DNA of 64,000 nucleotides, from assembly GCF_016786215.1 (NCBI RefSeq), contig NZ_JADOBG010000003.1:1-64000 (forward strand). The letters run 5' to 3'. The DNA is from Legionella bononiensis (GTDB taxonomy: Bacteria > Pseudomonadota > Gammaproteobacteria > Legionellales > Legionellaceae). This document shows, one piece after another, positions 16,272 through 25,315 of the stretch. Below the pieces are notes generated by a model. It was not told where the DNA came from and did not search any database. It worked only from the letters and a program-made list of their open reading frames with translations. Numbering within the stretch: the stretch's first letter is position 1; each line of letters begins with the position of its first letter. The position numbers were made by a program, and so were the translations under genes.

Positions 16272-18212
16272 TTGTTACAATGCAATCAAATATTGTTCTT
16301 TGATTTCACTGTGAGTACTGCTTTGAACCTTAATGAGAATATATCAAGTGATATGCTCCATAATCAAAACTGCTACGCTTATCTACGCCAATTACACCCC
16401 TTTATATCAGGAAAACTAATCGCTATTCTACCTGGGTTATCCGCTCTGGAACAACTGGACAAAGAGTATGATGCGACCTATCCCTACGGCAATTTATATA
16501 GCTTTACTATTGCCTATCTGGAAGATCAGATCGACGATGTATATAAAACACTGAGTCAAAGGAAAGCGAAGATGCTGGACAAGCTCATTTACAGTATCTA
16601 TCACAATGACAATCATATTCTTGAAAATACAGAATGGATCAATAAAATTGGAGCAAAAACAAGACCAAGCCAAGTCGATATAGCTAATGAAATTGCCAAA
16701 GCTTTAGCTGATCATCAGGATACTTCCGTTAATAAATTATCCCCTACGAAGGCTGAGAGTCTGCTCAATCGATTTTTAACTTTATTTACCCCAAATTTTA
16801 AACCGCAACTGGATACTAATCTCCCATCAATCAAGCATTTCTCGTTTAATAAATACTCCTCAAATATAGAGTTCCGTTTCAGTACTCAGGCACAACGTCA
16901 CAATGGATCGGTGCGAATTAGCCCATTATTTTTACGTTGGTTAGAGATCAATGCCCAAAAATATCCACCCGAGCAACCCATTTGTCACATCTATTTTAAT
17001 AATCTTGGGCTTGATAGGAATGATCTTCTGGATATTCCTGGTAACAATGAAAAACAGTTAAGCCTTGAACTGCACAAACTGGAGCAAAACCCCAAATATA
17101 AAATCGCAGTGATCACTCTCCCTGCAAATACTGCGCTTATGGGTGCGCACCTTTATAAGAAACTGGATGATAAGTTACCGTATGAACAAGTATTTACTGA
17201 ACTACTGGATGTCGCCGAAGGCAAAATGCATGCAAGTGGCGTCTCAGATTTTAGAATAAGTCCTGCAATCAGAGCATTGCTGTTTTCCGAGAAAAAAAAT
17301 GAATCCCAAGTATTAAAACAACTGCTAACCAAAAGTTTTGAATACATGGGATTTAGAGAAGATGACGTATTATCAACAGCTCAAAAACAGGCTGTATGGC
17401 TGCATTTTACTAAATATGAATTAACTGATTTTATCATCAACACCCTTACCCCTAATAACAATGCAATCGGTTATAATTTCTCCTGTCGTGATGCCATTGA
17501 CAGAGGAGCTGTTTCCTCAGTTTATTACAATTTACTTAAATCCATTAAAATGGATCAACCCATACAAAGAGAAGAGTTTGAACGAGCTCTGGATAGTGCT
17601 GCGGCCAACGTTAAAGCCAGAGGCATGAATTTCCATCGTAAAATTATCTGGAATGCACTGGATACGCTGGTTAATGCGAATTATGATGCCTTTAAGCAGA
17701 ATGAACGATTATCCTGGTTAATCTACTGGCGGGATATGAATTGCCCTCATTCTCGCGTCGATCGTTTAATCAACATTCGAATCCAGCAATGTAAAGAACA
17801 ACTTTATGATTTATCAACAAACCAACACGCTATAAAAAATTCCGGCCTTAGACTTCTTCATCATATTAATCAACAATATGACCTAAAAGTTAATGGGCAA
17901 CGACTATTACTCGAAGTAGTCACCAGGACATCTCAATTGTTGAATGCCGCTCCAACTAAAGAGTCCATCCAGGAGTATAAACAATTGGCTACTGAGTTAA
18001 GAATAAACTACCCCATCTTGCATATAGTCGCTGGAATCATGGAAACCTTATTAGGATTGATACTCTATCTTCCCTCCTTAAGTTACTCTACAGTACTCAT
18101 CAACCAGGGGATATCCCTTGCCAAAACAGGTTTTTTTGCGTCGGAACGAACAATCCTCTGTGATGAGCTACTTGAATTTTCGGTGAACAAAAGCGCAGGG
18201 CTTGTTGCTTGA
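16272..18212 (+). CDS. Putative Dot/Icm effector, PpeB-like, with a C-x5-R motif
   Basis: Large protein of up to 646 residues. It carries SCRDAIDRG near residue 405, a C-x5-R signature as in cysteine-based phosphatases, in a mostly soluble protein. Two weak hydrophobic segments lie near residues 585-620. It lies directly upstream of a LegC3/PpeA-like gene, the same pairing as lpg1702 and lpg1701 in L. pneumophila, and I call it PpeB-like mainly from that synteny. The start is unsure: TTG 16272 overlaps a TACAAT promoter-like box, and GTG 16311 or ATG 16350 are plausible. A phosphatase role is inferred from the motif alone. Confidence 0.6.
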   Translation: MLQCNQILFFDFTVSTALNLNENISSDMLHNQNCYAYLRQLHPFISGKLIAILPGLSALEQLDKEYDATYPYGNLYSFTIAYLEDQIDDVYKTLSQRKAKMLDKLIYSIYHNDNHILENTEWINKIGAKTRPSQVDIANEIAKALADHQDTSVNKLSPTKAESLLNRFLTLFTPNFKPQLDTNLPSIKHFSFNKYSSNIEFRFSTQAQRHNGSVRISPLFLRWLEINAQKYPPEQPICHIYFNNLGLDRNDLLDIPGNNEKQLSLELHKLEQNPKYKIAVITLPANTALMGAHLYKKLDDKLPYEQVFTELLDVAEGKMHASGVSDFRISPAIRALLFSEKKNESQVLKQLLTKSFEYMGFREDDVLSTAQKQAVWLHFTKYELTDFIINTLTPNNNAIGYNFSCRDAIDRGAVSSVYYNLLKSIKMDQPIQREEFERALDSAAANVKARGMNFHRKIIWNALDTLVNANYDAFKQNERLSWLIYWRDMNCPHSRVDRLINIRIQQCKEQLYDLSTNQHAIKNSGLRLLHHINQQYDLKVNGQRLLLEVVTRTSQLLNAAPTKESIQEYKQLATELRINYPILHIVAGIMETLLGLILYLPSLSYSTVLINQGISLAKTGFFASERTILCDELLEFSVNKSAGLVA

Positions 18213-18260
18213 ACTATTAAATTATTCTAACATCGATCAAAATGATAATCTGGAGTGATT

Positions 18261-19949
18261 ATGCTTTTGGCCAACTTCAATATACCGGAATTACTGACGG
18301 AACAAGTTAATCTGTATTTATCAAACACCAAACCTGCCTTTTCAGAATTAAAAGCGATGATTCTAAGCAAAGCCCCTATTCCACAGGTTCACTCCAATAT
18401 TGTAACTATTCTGACCGAATCGAAAGACACGAATCTCCATCAAGTTCAAAAAGCGCTCGAAACTCAAGCGCATAAAAATCAACTTGCTGAAGATGAACAG
18501 CAAAAAAAGCAGGATCAATCAGAAGCATCGAAAGATGAAGAATTAAAAAATCGCCTGAATCGTGAATTGAAACATATTCCAACCCAGATAAGCAGTCATG
18601 AAACTGAGTGCCGGTTACTTCAACGAAAACTGACTCGTCTTCTTGAAGCTCCGCCCCAAATCGAAGTAACTCAAAAATCATCATCCACTTCAGACAAAGT
18701 ACACTCATCGACTCTTAATGAACATAATCGAGCTATTGAAAGAATACGAAATTCGCTCGTTGATTATGAAATGAAAATTCAAGCGTTGTTACAGGAACAA
18801 CACACGAGCCAGATCAAACTGAGAGAAATTGAGGAGCGCGGCGAGATACGCAAAACGCATCAGGATAAAAGAACTCTACGTGCTCAAGCCAGCATAGGTT
18901 ATCGTACTTCCGGTGAAGGCATTGAAGAAACTTTATCAACAAAAAATCGCAACCAGCTTGCGAAAAGTATCAAAGATCAACGTAATGCAATTGAGAAAAA
19001 ATGCGCTGACTTAATCCAGGACGCAGAACAAATCAATTACCCCTATTTTCTGGAAGAGCTGCAAAAACATCTAAATAGCTCAAAACCCAATCTGACATCA
19101 CAGGAAGTTGAGGCGCTGAAGGTCATTTTAAAACTGATGAAAAAACATTTGGATTTTGAACAGCAAGCAGTAAAAACTGAAACCAGTTTGAAAATGAAAA
19201 AACAATTTATAAGCACTCAAATCACGAAACTGATTGGGTTAAAATCCAAATTGAAATTGCTACAGGAAAGCAATCCGAGCTTAAAAACAGCCAACCAAAA
19301 TTTAGCATCGAAAAATCTTGAGCTTTCGGTTTCCCTGGCCAATCATATTAAATTACGAGATCGTTTAGGTAACCCAGCTCTGCTTTTAGCTGCACTGACC
19401 TTCGCTTTCTGTATTCCCTTGATTTTAACCGTTAGCGGCGTTATTCCCTTCTTTATAGGTCCAGCTTTACTCTATTCCCTAGTATCCATACCTCCAGCCG
19501 CTTTATTTATCGCTACTCTTGGTGTAGGGATAGCAGCACTGGTATACACCATCAAAGCTCATATGAATGACTCTGAAATTAAAACCAATTTGCTCACTAT
19601 TGAAATGAACTCCAAACATATGGGCCGAAATGAACAAACTCTTAAAACATTGGAAACAGTAACTATCCCCTCACTAAATTCACAAATCAAAAAAGACGAA
19701 ATTGCACGAGACAATTTAATTCTTTCCCTTAAAAATTCGCAAACCAAAGCGTTACAAGCATTCGAACAGGCCAAGGAAATCGAGCCTGTCTCCTTTTCAG
19801 AATCATCCATCTTGGATACTAAAGCGCCAGCTCCTAAAGAAACAAAACAAGACAGTGATGAAACGGATAGTTCTGAACATTCTTCAGATCCTGAGGAATC
19901 ATCTTTTGAAGAAGAGCTTGAAGCAAGTAATTCTTCAAGAAATGGATAG
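18261..19949 (+). CDS. legC3: Coiled-coil Dot/Icm effector, LegC3/PpeA-like
   Basis: 562-residue protein. Residues about 60-370 form long coiled coils with many Glu, Lys and Gln. A membrane hairpin follows at about 375-435 (PALLLAALTFAFCIPLILTV and the PPAALFIATLGVGIAALVYT segment). The tail is highly acidic (EESSFEEELEASNSSRNG), an E-block-like Dot/Icm export signal. The architecture and length match LegC3 (lpg1701, about 560 residues), which disturbs SNARE-dependent vacuole fusion in the host. The start is ATG 18261, with TGGAG five bases upstream. It follows the PpeB-like gene by 48 bp and may be cotranscribed. Orthology is inferred from architecture and synteny. Confidence 0.75.
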   Translation: MLLANFNIPELLTEQVNLYLSNTKPAFSELKAMILSKAPIPQVHSNIVTILTESKDTNLHQVQKALETQAHKNQLAEDEQQKKQDQSEASKDEELKNRLNRELKHIPTQISSHETECRLLQRKLTRLLEAPPQIEVTQKSSSTSDKVHSSTLNEHNRAIERIRNSLVDYEMKIQALLQEQHTSQIKLREIEERGEIRKTHQDKRTLRAQASIGYRTSGEGIEETLSTKNRNQLAKSIKDQRNAIEKKCADLIQDAEQINYPYFLEELQKHLNSSKPNLTSQEVEALKVILKLMKKHLDFEQQAVKTETSLKMKKQFISTQITKLIGLKSKLKLLQESNPSLKTANQNLASKNLELSVSLANHIKLRDRLGNPALLLAALTFAFCIPLILTVSGVIPFFIGPALLYSLVSIPPAALFIATLGVGIAALVYTIKAHMNDSEIKTNLLTIEMNSKHMGRNEQTLKTLETVTIPSLNSQIKKDEIARDNLILSLKNSQTKALQAFEQAKEIEPVSFSESSILDTKAPAPKETKQDSDETDSSEHSSDPEESSFEEELEASNSSRNG

Positions 19950-20062
19950 GTGTGTTGGTCACTCAGACTCTATTCAAGTGGTATTCAATGAGAATTTAAC
20001 CCGTTTGACTACAGACTATTATTTAAGCTATTGTTTAAGCTTTAGTTTTAGAGTGATATACC

Positions 20063-21286
20063 ATGGTTCAATCGTATAAAGAATTAATTGACACAATAAA
20101 ATCCAATCAAAAAAACATGGTAGCTCAGCTCCATGAATTCTGTGAAATCAATTCTGGAACCACAAATCTTGAAGGTTTGGCCACTATGGCTAATGCGTTA
20201 CACAATGCATATAAACCTATTGCAGACTCCATTCAATTTAAAAAATTGCAACCGCTTTCAGTAATCAATATGAGTGGAAGCACAACGAAACAACATTGTG
20301 GAGATGCATTGCTTATCAGTAAACGTCCTCATTTAAAACGCAGAATCCTCCTTAGCGGACATATGGATACCGTATATGCGGCTACTAATCCCTTTCAACA
20401 GTTAACCTACGTCAATGACAATTACGTCAATGGACCTGGCGTAGCCGATATGAAAGGCGGTCTCATTGTAATGTTGCACGCATTATCCGCATTCGAACAA
20501 ACAGAGATGGCCTCAGAACTAGGCTGGGATGTCATCATTAATTCCGATGAAGAAATCGGCTCGCCCGCTTCAAGTATGCTTTTTGATGAGTTAGCACCAA
20601 ACTACCAGGCAGCCCTGGTCTATGAACCCGCGATGACGGCAACAGGTACTTTAGCAAAAAACCGTAAGGGCAGTGGAAAATTAACCCTGATTGCTACGGG
20701 TAAAGCGGCTCACGCTGGTCGATCTTTTGATGAGGGAAGAAATGCCATTTGCTACCTTGCAGAAGCCGTTACGGCCGTTCACGCATTAAATGGACAGCGA
20801 GATGGAGTCACTATTAATGTAGGTAAAATAGCTGGTGGCGAAGCCTTGAATGTAGTTCCAGACAAAGCAGTAGCACAACTTGATATTCGTATCAGTCTTC
20901 CAGAAGATGAGTTTTGGGTCAGAGAAGAACTGAACAAACTAATCAATAGAATGAAACGGACGGATTACTCCCTGACTGTTCATGGTGGATTTGGAAGGCC
21001 GGTAAAACGCGTGTGTAATGCGACTGAACGCTTGTTTAAACGTGTGCAAAACATTGGAAAAGAATTAGGTTTATCTATAGACTGGAAAGACAGTGGTGGG
21101 TGCTGTGATGGGAATAATCTAGCTCACCACGGATTAGCAGTCCTGGATACCCTGGGTGTGAGAGGTGGAAATATTCACAGCTCCGAAGAATATATATTGC
21201 TTGATAGTTTATCAGAACGTGCTGCTCTTAGTACCTTGCTCTTGACGGATTTGGCACAAGGCGGCTTAGAGGATCTAAAAAAATGA
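20063..21286 (+). CDS. M20-family metallohydrolase (carboxypeptidase G2-like) in the ast operon
   Basis: 407-residue zinc hydrolase. Metal-ligand motifs are LLSGHMDTVY, GPGVADMKGG, NSDEEIGSP (catalytic Glu pair) and EPAM, with a late HSSEEY. The dimerisation domain with GKAAHAGRSFDEGRNA is the carboxypeptidase G2 / ArgE / DapE type. No signal peptide is evident, so it is cytoplasmic. Its stop overlaps the astA start (ATGA), making it the first gene of M20-astA-astD-astB. The pathway's last step, hydrolysis of succinylglutamate, is normally done by AstE, which is absent here. CPG2-type enzymes cleave amide bonds to glutamate, so this protein is a reasonable AstE substitute (inference). Confidence 0.8.
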   Translation: MVQSYKELIDTIKSNQKNMVAQLHEFCEINSGTTNLEGLATMANALHNAYKPIADSIQFKKLQPLSVINMSGSTTKQHCGDALLISKRPHLKRRILLSGHMDTVYAATNPFQQLTYVNDNYVNGPGVADMKGGLIVMLHALSAFEQTEMASELGWDVIINSDEEIGSPASSMLFDELAPNYQAALVYEPAMTATGTLAKNRKGSGKLTLIATGKAAHAGRSFDEGRNAICYLAEAVTAVHALNGQRDGVTINVGKIAGGEALNVVPDKAVAQLDIRISLPEDEFWVREELNKLINRMKRTDYSLTVHGGFGRPVKRVCNATERLFKRVQNIGKELGLSIDWKDSGGCCDGNNLAHHGLAVLDTLGVRGGNIHSSEEYILLDSLSERAALSTLLLTDLAQGGLEDLKK

Positions 21287-22323
21287 TGCTATTTCGCAGC
21301 GTACGTGAATCAGATTTGGATGCGATTCACCAACTGGCAGAGAAAAGCGGTATAGGGATGACAACCCTGCCCAAAGATAAAGAATTACTTAAAAAGCGGC
21401 TTGAGTGGTCGTGTAATTCATACGCAAAAAACGTAAGCAAGCCGGCCAGTGAATATTATCTTTTTGTATTGGAAGATCAAGAAAATAATAAAATTGTCGG
21501 CACTTCAGCCATTGAAGCAAAAACAGGACATGAAACGCCATTTTATTCGTATAAAGTATCCAAACGTACTCGAATATGTCATTCACTGGGCATAAGAAGC
21601 GATTATGAAGTGCTAAGTCTGGTTAATGATAATCAGGGACGTAGTGAAATATGTACCCTTTTTCTGGACCCTGAATACAGAAAGAACAATAACGGATTAT
21701 TGCTTTCCAAAGGACGTTTTTTATTCATGGCCCACAACCCAGCTCGTTTTGCATCGTTAGTTATCGCTGAAATGCGTGGAATTTCTGATGAAGAAGGCCA
21801 CTCCCCTTTTTGGGAAAATATCGGCTCCCATTTTTTTCATATGCCCTTTGCAGAGGCAGACCGGCTTACGTTAGCAACCAACAAACAATTTATCGCAGAT
21901 CTGATGCCACGTAATCCAATTTATGTCAAGCTACTATCCGAGAGCGCTCAGGCTGTCATAGGCAAGCCCCATCAATCCACCGTACCCGCAATGAATATTT
22001 TATTAAAAGAAGGTTTTCGGTATAACAACTATGTTGATATTTTTGATGCAGGTCCAACGATTGAAGCACCTATTACAGAAATTAGAACGATCGCCCTAAG
22101 TCGCATTATGGTGATTAAAAGCATCAGTGACGAAGTCAGCAGCAATGAATATTTACTGGCAAATACACAAATGGATTTTCGATCAACAATTAGCTATGCC
22201 GTATTTAATGAACAGGAAAACACCTGTATTATCAGCAAAGAAACGGCTAATTTACTGAAAGTAAAATGCGGTGACAGCCTTCGTATCTCACCTATACGAA
22301 TCAATGAGGCTCCCCCATTGTAA
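21283..22323 (+). CDS. astA: Arginine N-succinyltransferase
   Basis: First enzyme of the arginine succinyltransferase pathway: arginine plus succinyl-CoA gives N2-succinylarginine. The 346 residues match AstA (about 344). Typical segments are FRSVRESDLDAIHQLAEKSGIGMTTLP at the N-terminus (given in part), ICTLFLDPEYRKNNNGLLLSKGRFLFMA, FWENIGSHFFHMPFAEAD and the C-terminal DIFDAGPTIEAP. The start overlaps the M20 stop (ATGATG), and astD follows after 12 bp. It is an acetyltransferase-fold protein of the cytoplasm. Confidence 0.95.
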   Translation: MMLFRSVRESDLDAIHQLAEKSGIGMTTLPKDKELLKKRLEWSCNSYAKNVSKPASEYYLFVLEDQENNKIVGTSAIEAKTGHETPFYSYKVSKRTRICHSLGIRSDYEVLSLVNDNQGRSEICTLFLDPEYRKNNNGLLLSKGRFLFMAHNPARFASLVIAEMRGISDEEGHSPFWENIGSHFFHMPFAEADRLTLATNKQFIADLMPRNPIYVKLLSESAQAVIGKPHQSTVPAMNILLKEGFRYNNYVDIFDAGPTIEAPITEIRTIALSRIMVIKSISDEVSSNEYLLANTQMDFRSTISYAVFNEQENTCIISKETANLLKVKCGDSLRISPIRINEAPPL

Positions 22324-22335
22324 TAAGGAAAAAAG

Positions 22336-23823
22336 ATGTCCAAATTACCTATCAAGCAAGGCAAAGGTCAGTATATCAATGGAATATGGGAAAAAGGCAA
22401 AGGAATCACTCTGGAGTCCGTCAATCCCTCATATGGAACCCTGCTATGGCAAGGAACCAGCGCAACAGAAGAAGAAATTAATGCGGCAAGTATTGCAGCA
22501 CATCAAGCACTTTCAACATGGTCCAATACCCCTTTTGAACAACGTGCTCAATACACCAGGGAATTTGCCCAACAGATTGAAAAAAATCGTGCTCAGCTCG
22601 CAGAGTTAATCAGCCTGGAAACTGGAAAACCGTTATGGGAATCACAGACTGAAGTCACTGCTGTAGTAGGTAAAATCAATTTATCCATACAAGCTTATCA
22701 AGAAAGGACCGGTTCCAAACAAACGACCACTGCGGAAGCAAATGCCTGTTTGCGTTTCAAACCACAAGGTGTTGTTGTGGTATTAGGAGCGTTCAATTTT
22801 CCAGCCCATTTAAGTAATGGGCATATAGTACCCGCACTTCTGGCGGGAAATACCGTTCTCTACAAACCCAGTGAACAAACGCCAGCTGTTGCCGAACTCG
22901 TCATGCAATGTTGGCATAATAGTGGTATACCCAGTGGTGTCATTAATTGTTTACAAGGTGATTATCACTGTGGAGTTACACTGCTTTCTCAAGACATTCA
23001 GGGAGTTTATTTTACTGGAAGCTATCCTACCGGAAAACGGATACATCAACAATTTGGTGAACGACCGGAAGTGATTCTGGCTCTTGAAATGGGAGGAAAT
23101 AATCCTTTAGTTATTGATAAAATTGCTGATCTGAATGCGGCAGTTTATCACACCATTCTTTCTACCTTGATTACCTCGGGACAGCGATGCACCTGTGCTC
23201 GACGGGTTATCATTCCGAATACACATCAAGGCGATGAATTCCTCCAACGATTTATTCGAGCATGTAAATCGGTACAGGTCGGTCCGTTTGATAATCAACC
23301 GGAACCTTTTATGGGACCAGTGATAAGCCATGTACAGGCATTGAAGCACCTTCACGCCCAGAACCAGCTCATTGAGGCAGGTGGTGAATCTTTATTAGCT
23401 ATGGAGCTGAAGGCAGAATATACAGGCTTGTTATCTCCTGGAATTATTGACATGACTCGTGTCAATAATCCTCCTGATGAAGAAATTTTTGCGCCATTTG
23501 TTCAGATACATCGGTACAACAGTTTTGATGAAGCGATTGAGTTAGCCAATCAGACCCGTTATGGTTTAGCCGCTGGATTATTAAGCGACAGTGAAGAGAA
23601 TTACTTACACTTCTATCAAAGGGTTCGTGCGGGATTGATTAACTGGAACAGACCTACTACAGGCGCGGCAAGCAGCCTTCCATTTGGTGGTGTTGGATGC
23701 AGTGGTAATCATAGGCCAAGCGCTTACTTTGCAGCGGATTATTGTTCCTACCCTGTTGCCAGTATGGAACAACCCGTTTTATCTACACCGGCGCAGCTTT
23801 TGCCTGGTATTGTTTTGGAATAA
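22336..23823 (+). CDS. astD: Succinylglutamate-semialdehyde dehydrogenase
   Basis: NAD-dependent oxidation of N-succinylglutamate semialdehyde to N-succinylglutamate, fourth step of the arginine pathway. 495 residues of aldehyde dehydrogenase fold: [35 protein letters not shown] with the general-base Glu, and [10 protein letters not shown] with the catalytic Cys. The N-terminal [13 protein letters not shown] is typical of AstD. A purine-rich AAGGAAAAAAG precedes the ATG. Its end overlaps or abuts the astB start. Confidence 0.95.
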   Translation: MSKLPIKQGKGQYINGIWEKGKGITLESVNPSYGTLLWQGTSATEEEINAASIAAHQALSTWSNTPFEQRAQYTREFAQQIEKNRAQLAELISLETGKPLWESQTEVTAVVGKINLSIQAYQERTGSKQTTTAEANACLRFKPQGVVVVLGAFNFPAHLSNGHIVPALLAGNTVLYKPSEQTPAVAELVMQCWHNSGIPSGVINCLQGDYHCGVTLLSQDIQGVYFTGSYPTGKRIHQQFGERPEVILALEMGGNNPLVIDKIADLNAAVYHTILSTLITSGQRCTCARRVIIPNTHQGDEFLQRFIRACKSVQVGPFDNQPEPFMGPVISHVQALKHLHAQNQLIEAGGESLLAMELKAEYTGLLSPGIIDMTRVNNPPDEEIFAPFVQIHRYNSFDEAIELANQTRYGLAAGLLSDSEENYLHFYQRVRAGLINWNRPTTGAASSLPFGGVGCSGNHRPSAYFAADYCSYPVASMEQPVLSTPAQLLPGIVLE

Positions 23824-23828
23824 TGTAT

Positions 23829-25175
23829 ATGAACGTATGTGAATTAAATATGGATGGTCTGGTCGGCCCGACCCATCATTACGCCGGTCTTTCTGCCGGT
23901 AATATAGCCTCTACCACTAATGCTTTAAGTCCGTCTAATCCACAGGCGGCAGCCCTGCAAGGGTTAGGTAAAATGCGTTTGTTACACAATATGGGTTTAA
24001 AACAAGGCTTATTGCCGCCGCATCAGCGCCCTAACCTTGATTTGCTTCGTCAATTAGGATTTACCGGATCACCAACAGAACAAATTAATAAAGCGAATAA
24101 AGCAGCCCCGGAATTGCTCAGCGCCTGTTATTCAGCATCAAGTATGTGGTCAGCGAATGCGGCTACTGTTTCAGCAAGTGCGGATACTGCAGACGGTAAG
24201 GTGCATTTTACGGCAGCTAATTTAGTCAGTAATTTGCATCGACATCAAGAGGCTGATTTTTCCAAAAAACTATTACACTTTATTTTTGCAAATCCAGAAT
24301 ACTTTACTCATCATCCAGTATTGCCCCGTTCCAGCGTAACCGGTGATGAGGGGGCAGCAAATCATAATCGTTTATGTAAAAGTCATGCAGATAAGGGAAT
24401 CAATCTCTTTGTTTTTGGCAAAAAAGCTTTAGGTACCAAAATAAATCATCCAGAACCGTCAAAATATCCAGCAAGACAAACACGAGAAGCCTCAGAAGCA
24501 ATAGCCCGTAGCCACTTATTAGATTCAGACCAGGTTATTTTCGCTTATCAAAATGCAGCCGCTGTAGACCAGGGAGTATTCCATAATGATGTGATTGCCG
24601 TTGCTAATGAATCTGTATTTCTCCTGCATGAAGAGGCATTCTGTAATCAGGCTCAGGTACTTCAGACATTAAAGGAAAAAGCCGATTTCCCCCTTACTCT
24701 GATAGAAATTTCAAATAAAATAATCAGTGTGCAGGATGCAGTAGAAACCTATCTGTTTAACTCGCAACTAATAAGTTTGCCTAATCAAAATAGCATGATT
24801 TTAATAGCACCTTTTGAGTGTCAAAATAATCCTAAAGTGAAACACTGTATTGATGAACTGATTAATGATAACAGCAATCCAATTAACTCCGTTCATTACC
24901 TTGATCTGAAACAAAGCATGCGTAATGGAGGTGGGCCAGCCTGCCTCAGGTTGCGTGTTCCGTTGAATGAACAAGAGATAGATGCCATGCACCCTGGAGT
25001 ATTAGTGACGAATCAACTATTGGACGTTTTAGATCAATGGGTTATTAAACACTATAGAACCGAGTTATTGGCAACAGATCTTGCCGATCCTCAATTAATG
25101 AATGAAAGCCTACAGGCACTGGATGAGTTGACTCAAATTTTAAAATTGGGTTCTATTTATCCTTTTCAATCCTGA
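23829..25175 (+). CDS. astB: N-succinylarginine dihydrolase
   Basis: Second enzyme of the pathway: succinylarginine to succinylornithine, CO2 and two ammonia. With start ATG 23829 the protein begins [22 protein letters not shown] and has 448 residues, matching E. coli AstB (447). GGAA lies 8 bases upstream; another ATG at 23823 overlaps the astD stop. Guanidine-hydrolase-fold motifs include MLHN-type [25 protein letters not shown] and the C-terminal [17 protein letters not shown]. AstC (transaminase) is absent from this cluster. Confidence 0.95.
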   Translation: MNVCELNMDGLVGPTHHYAGLSAGNIASTTNALSPSNPQAAALQGLGKMRLLHNMGLKQGLLPPHQRPNLDLLRQLGFTGSPTEQINKANKAAPELLSACYSASSMWSANAATVSASADTADGKVHFTAANLVSNLHRHQEADFSKKLLHFIFANPEYFTHHPVLPRSSVTGDEGAANHNRLCKSHADKGINLFVFGKKALGTKINHPEPSKYPARQTREASEAIARSHLLDSDQVIFAYQNAAAVDQGVFHNDVIAVANESVFLLHEEAFCNQAQVLQTLKEKADFPLTLIEISNKIISVQDAVETYLFNSQLISLPNQNSMILIAPFECQNNPKVKHCIDELINDNSNPINSVHYLDLKQSMRNGGGPACLRLRVPLNEQEIDAMHPGVLVTNQLLDVLDQWVIKHYRTELLATDLADPQLMNESLQALDELTQILKLGSIYPFQS

Positions 25176-25234
25176 TTGGCAAATTTTGGTAAAGCAATGC
25201 AGCGCTTTATCAAATGCTTCTAGATTTATCAATC

Positions 25235-25255
25235 GCCTGGTACATTAGCCCAGGC
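25235..25255. terminator. Possible hairpin between convergent genes
   Basis: GCCTGG / CCAGGC stem with a 9-base loop between the astB stop and the convergent 757-residue gene. There is no T tract, so a terminator function is only suggested by position. Confidence 0.25.
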
Positions 25256-25315
25256 AGATTAAATTGCGATCTTTATGAAATAAGCTCTAACCATTAATTG
25301 GTTTTTTAATTACGG

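Noticed and set aside
19950..20062. ArgR operator before the ast operon
   Set aside because: TATTCAA sequences occur but not the paired TGAAT/ATTCA palindrome needed.
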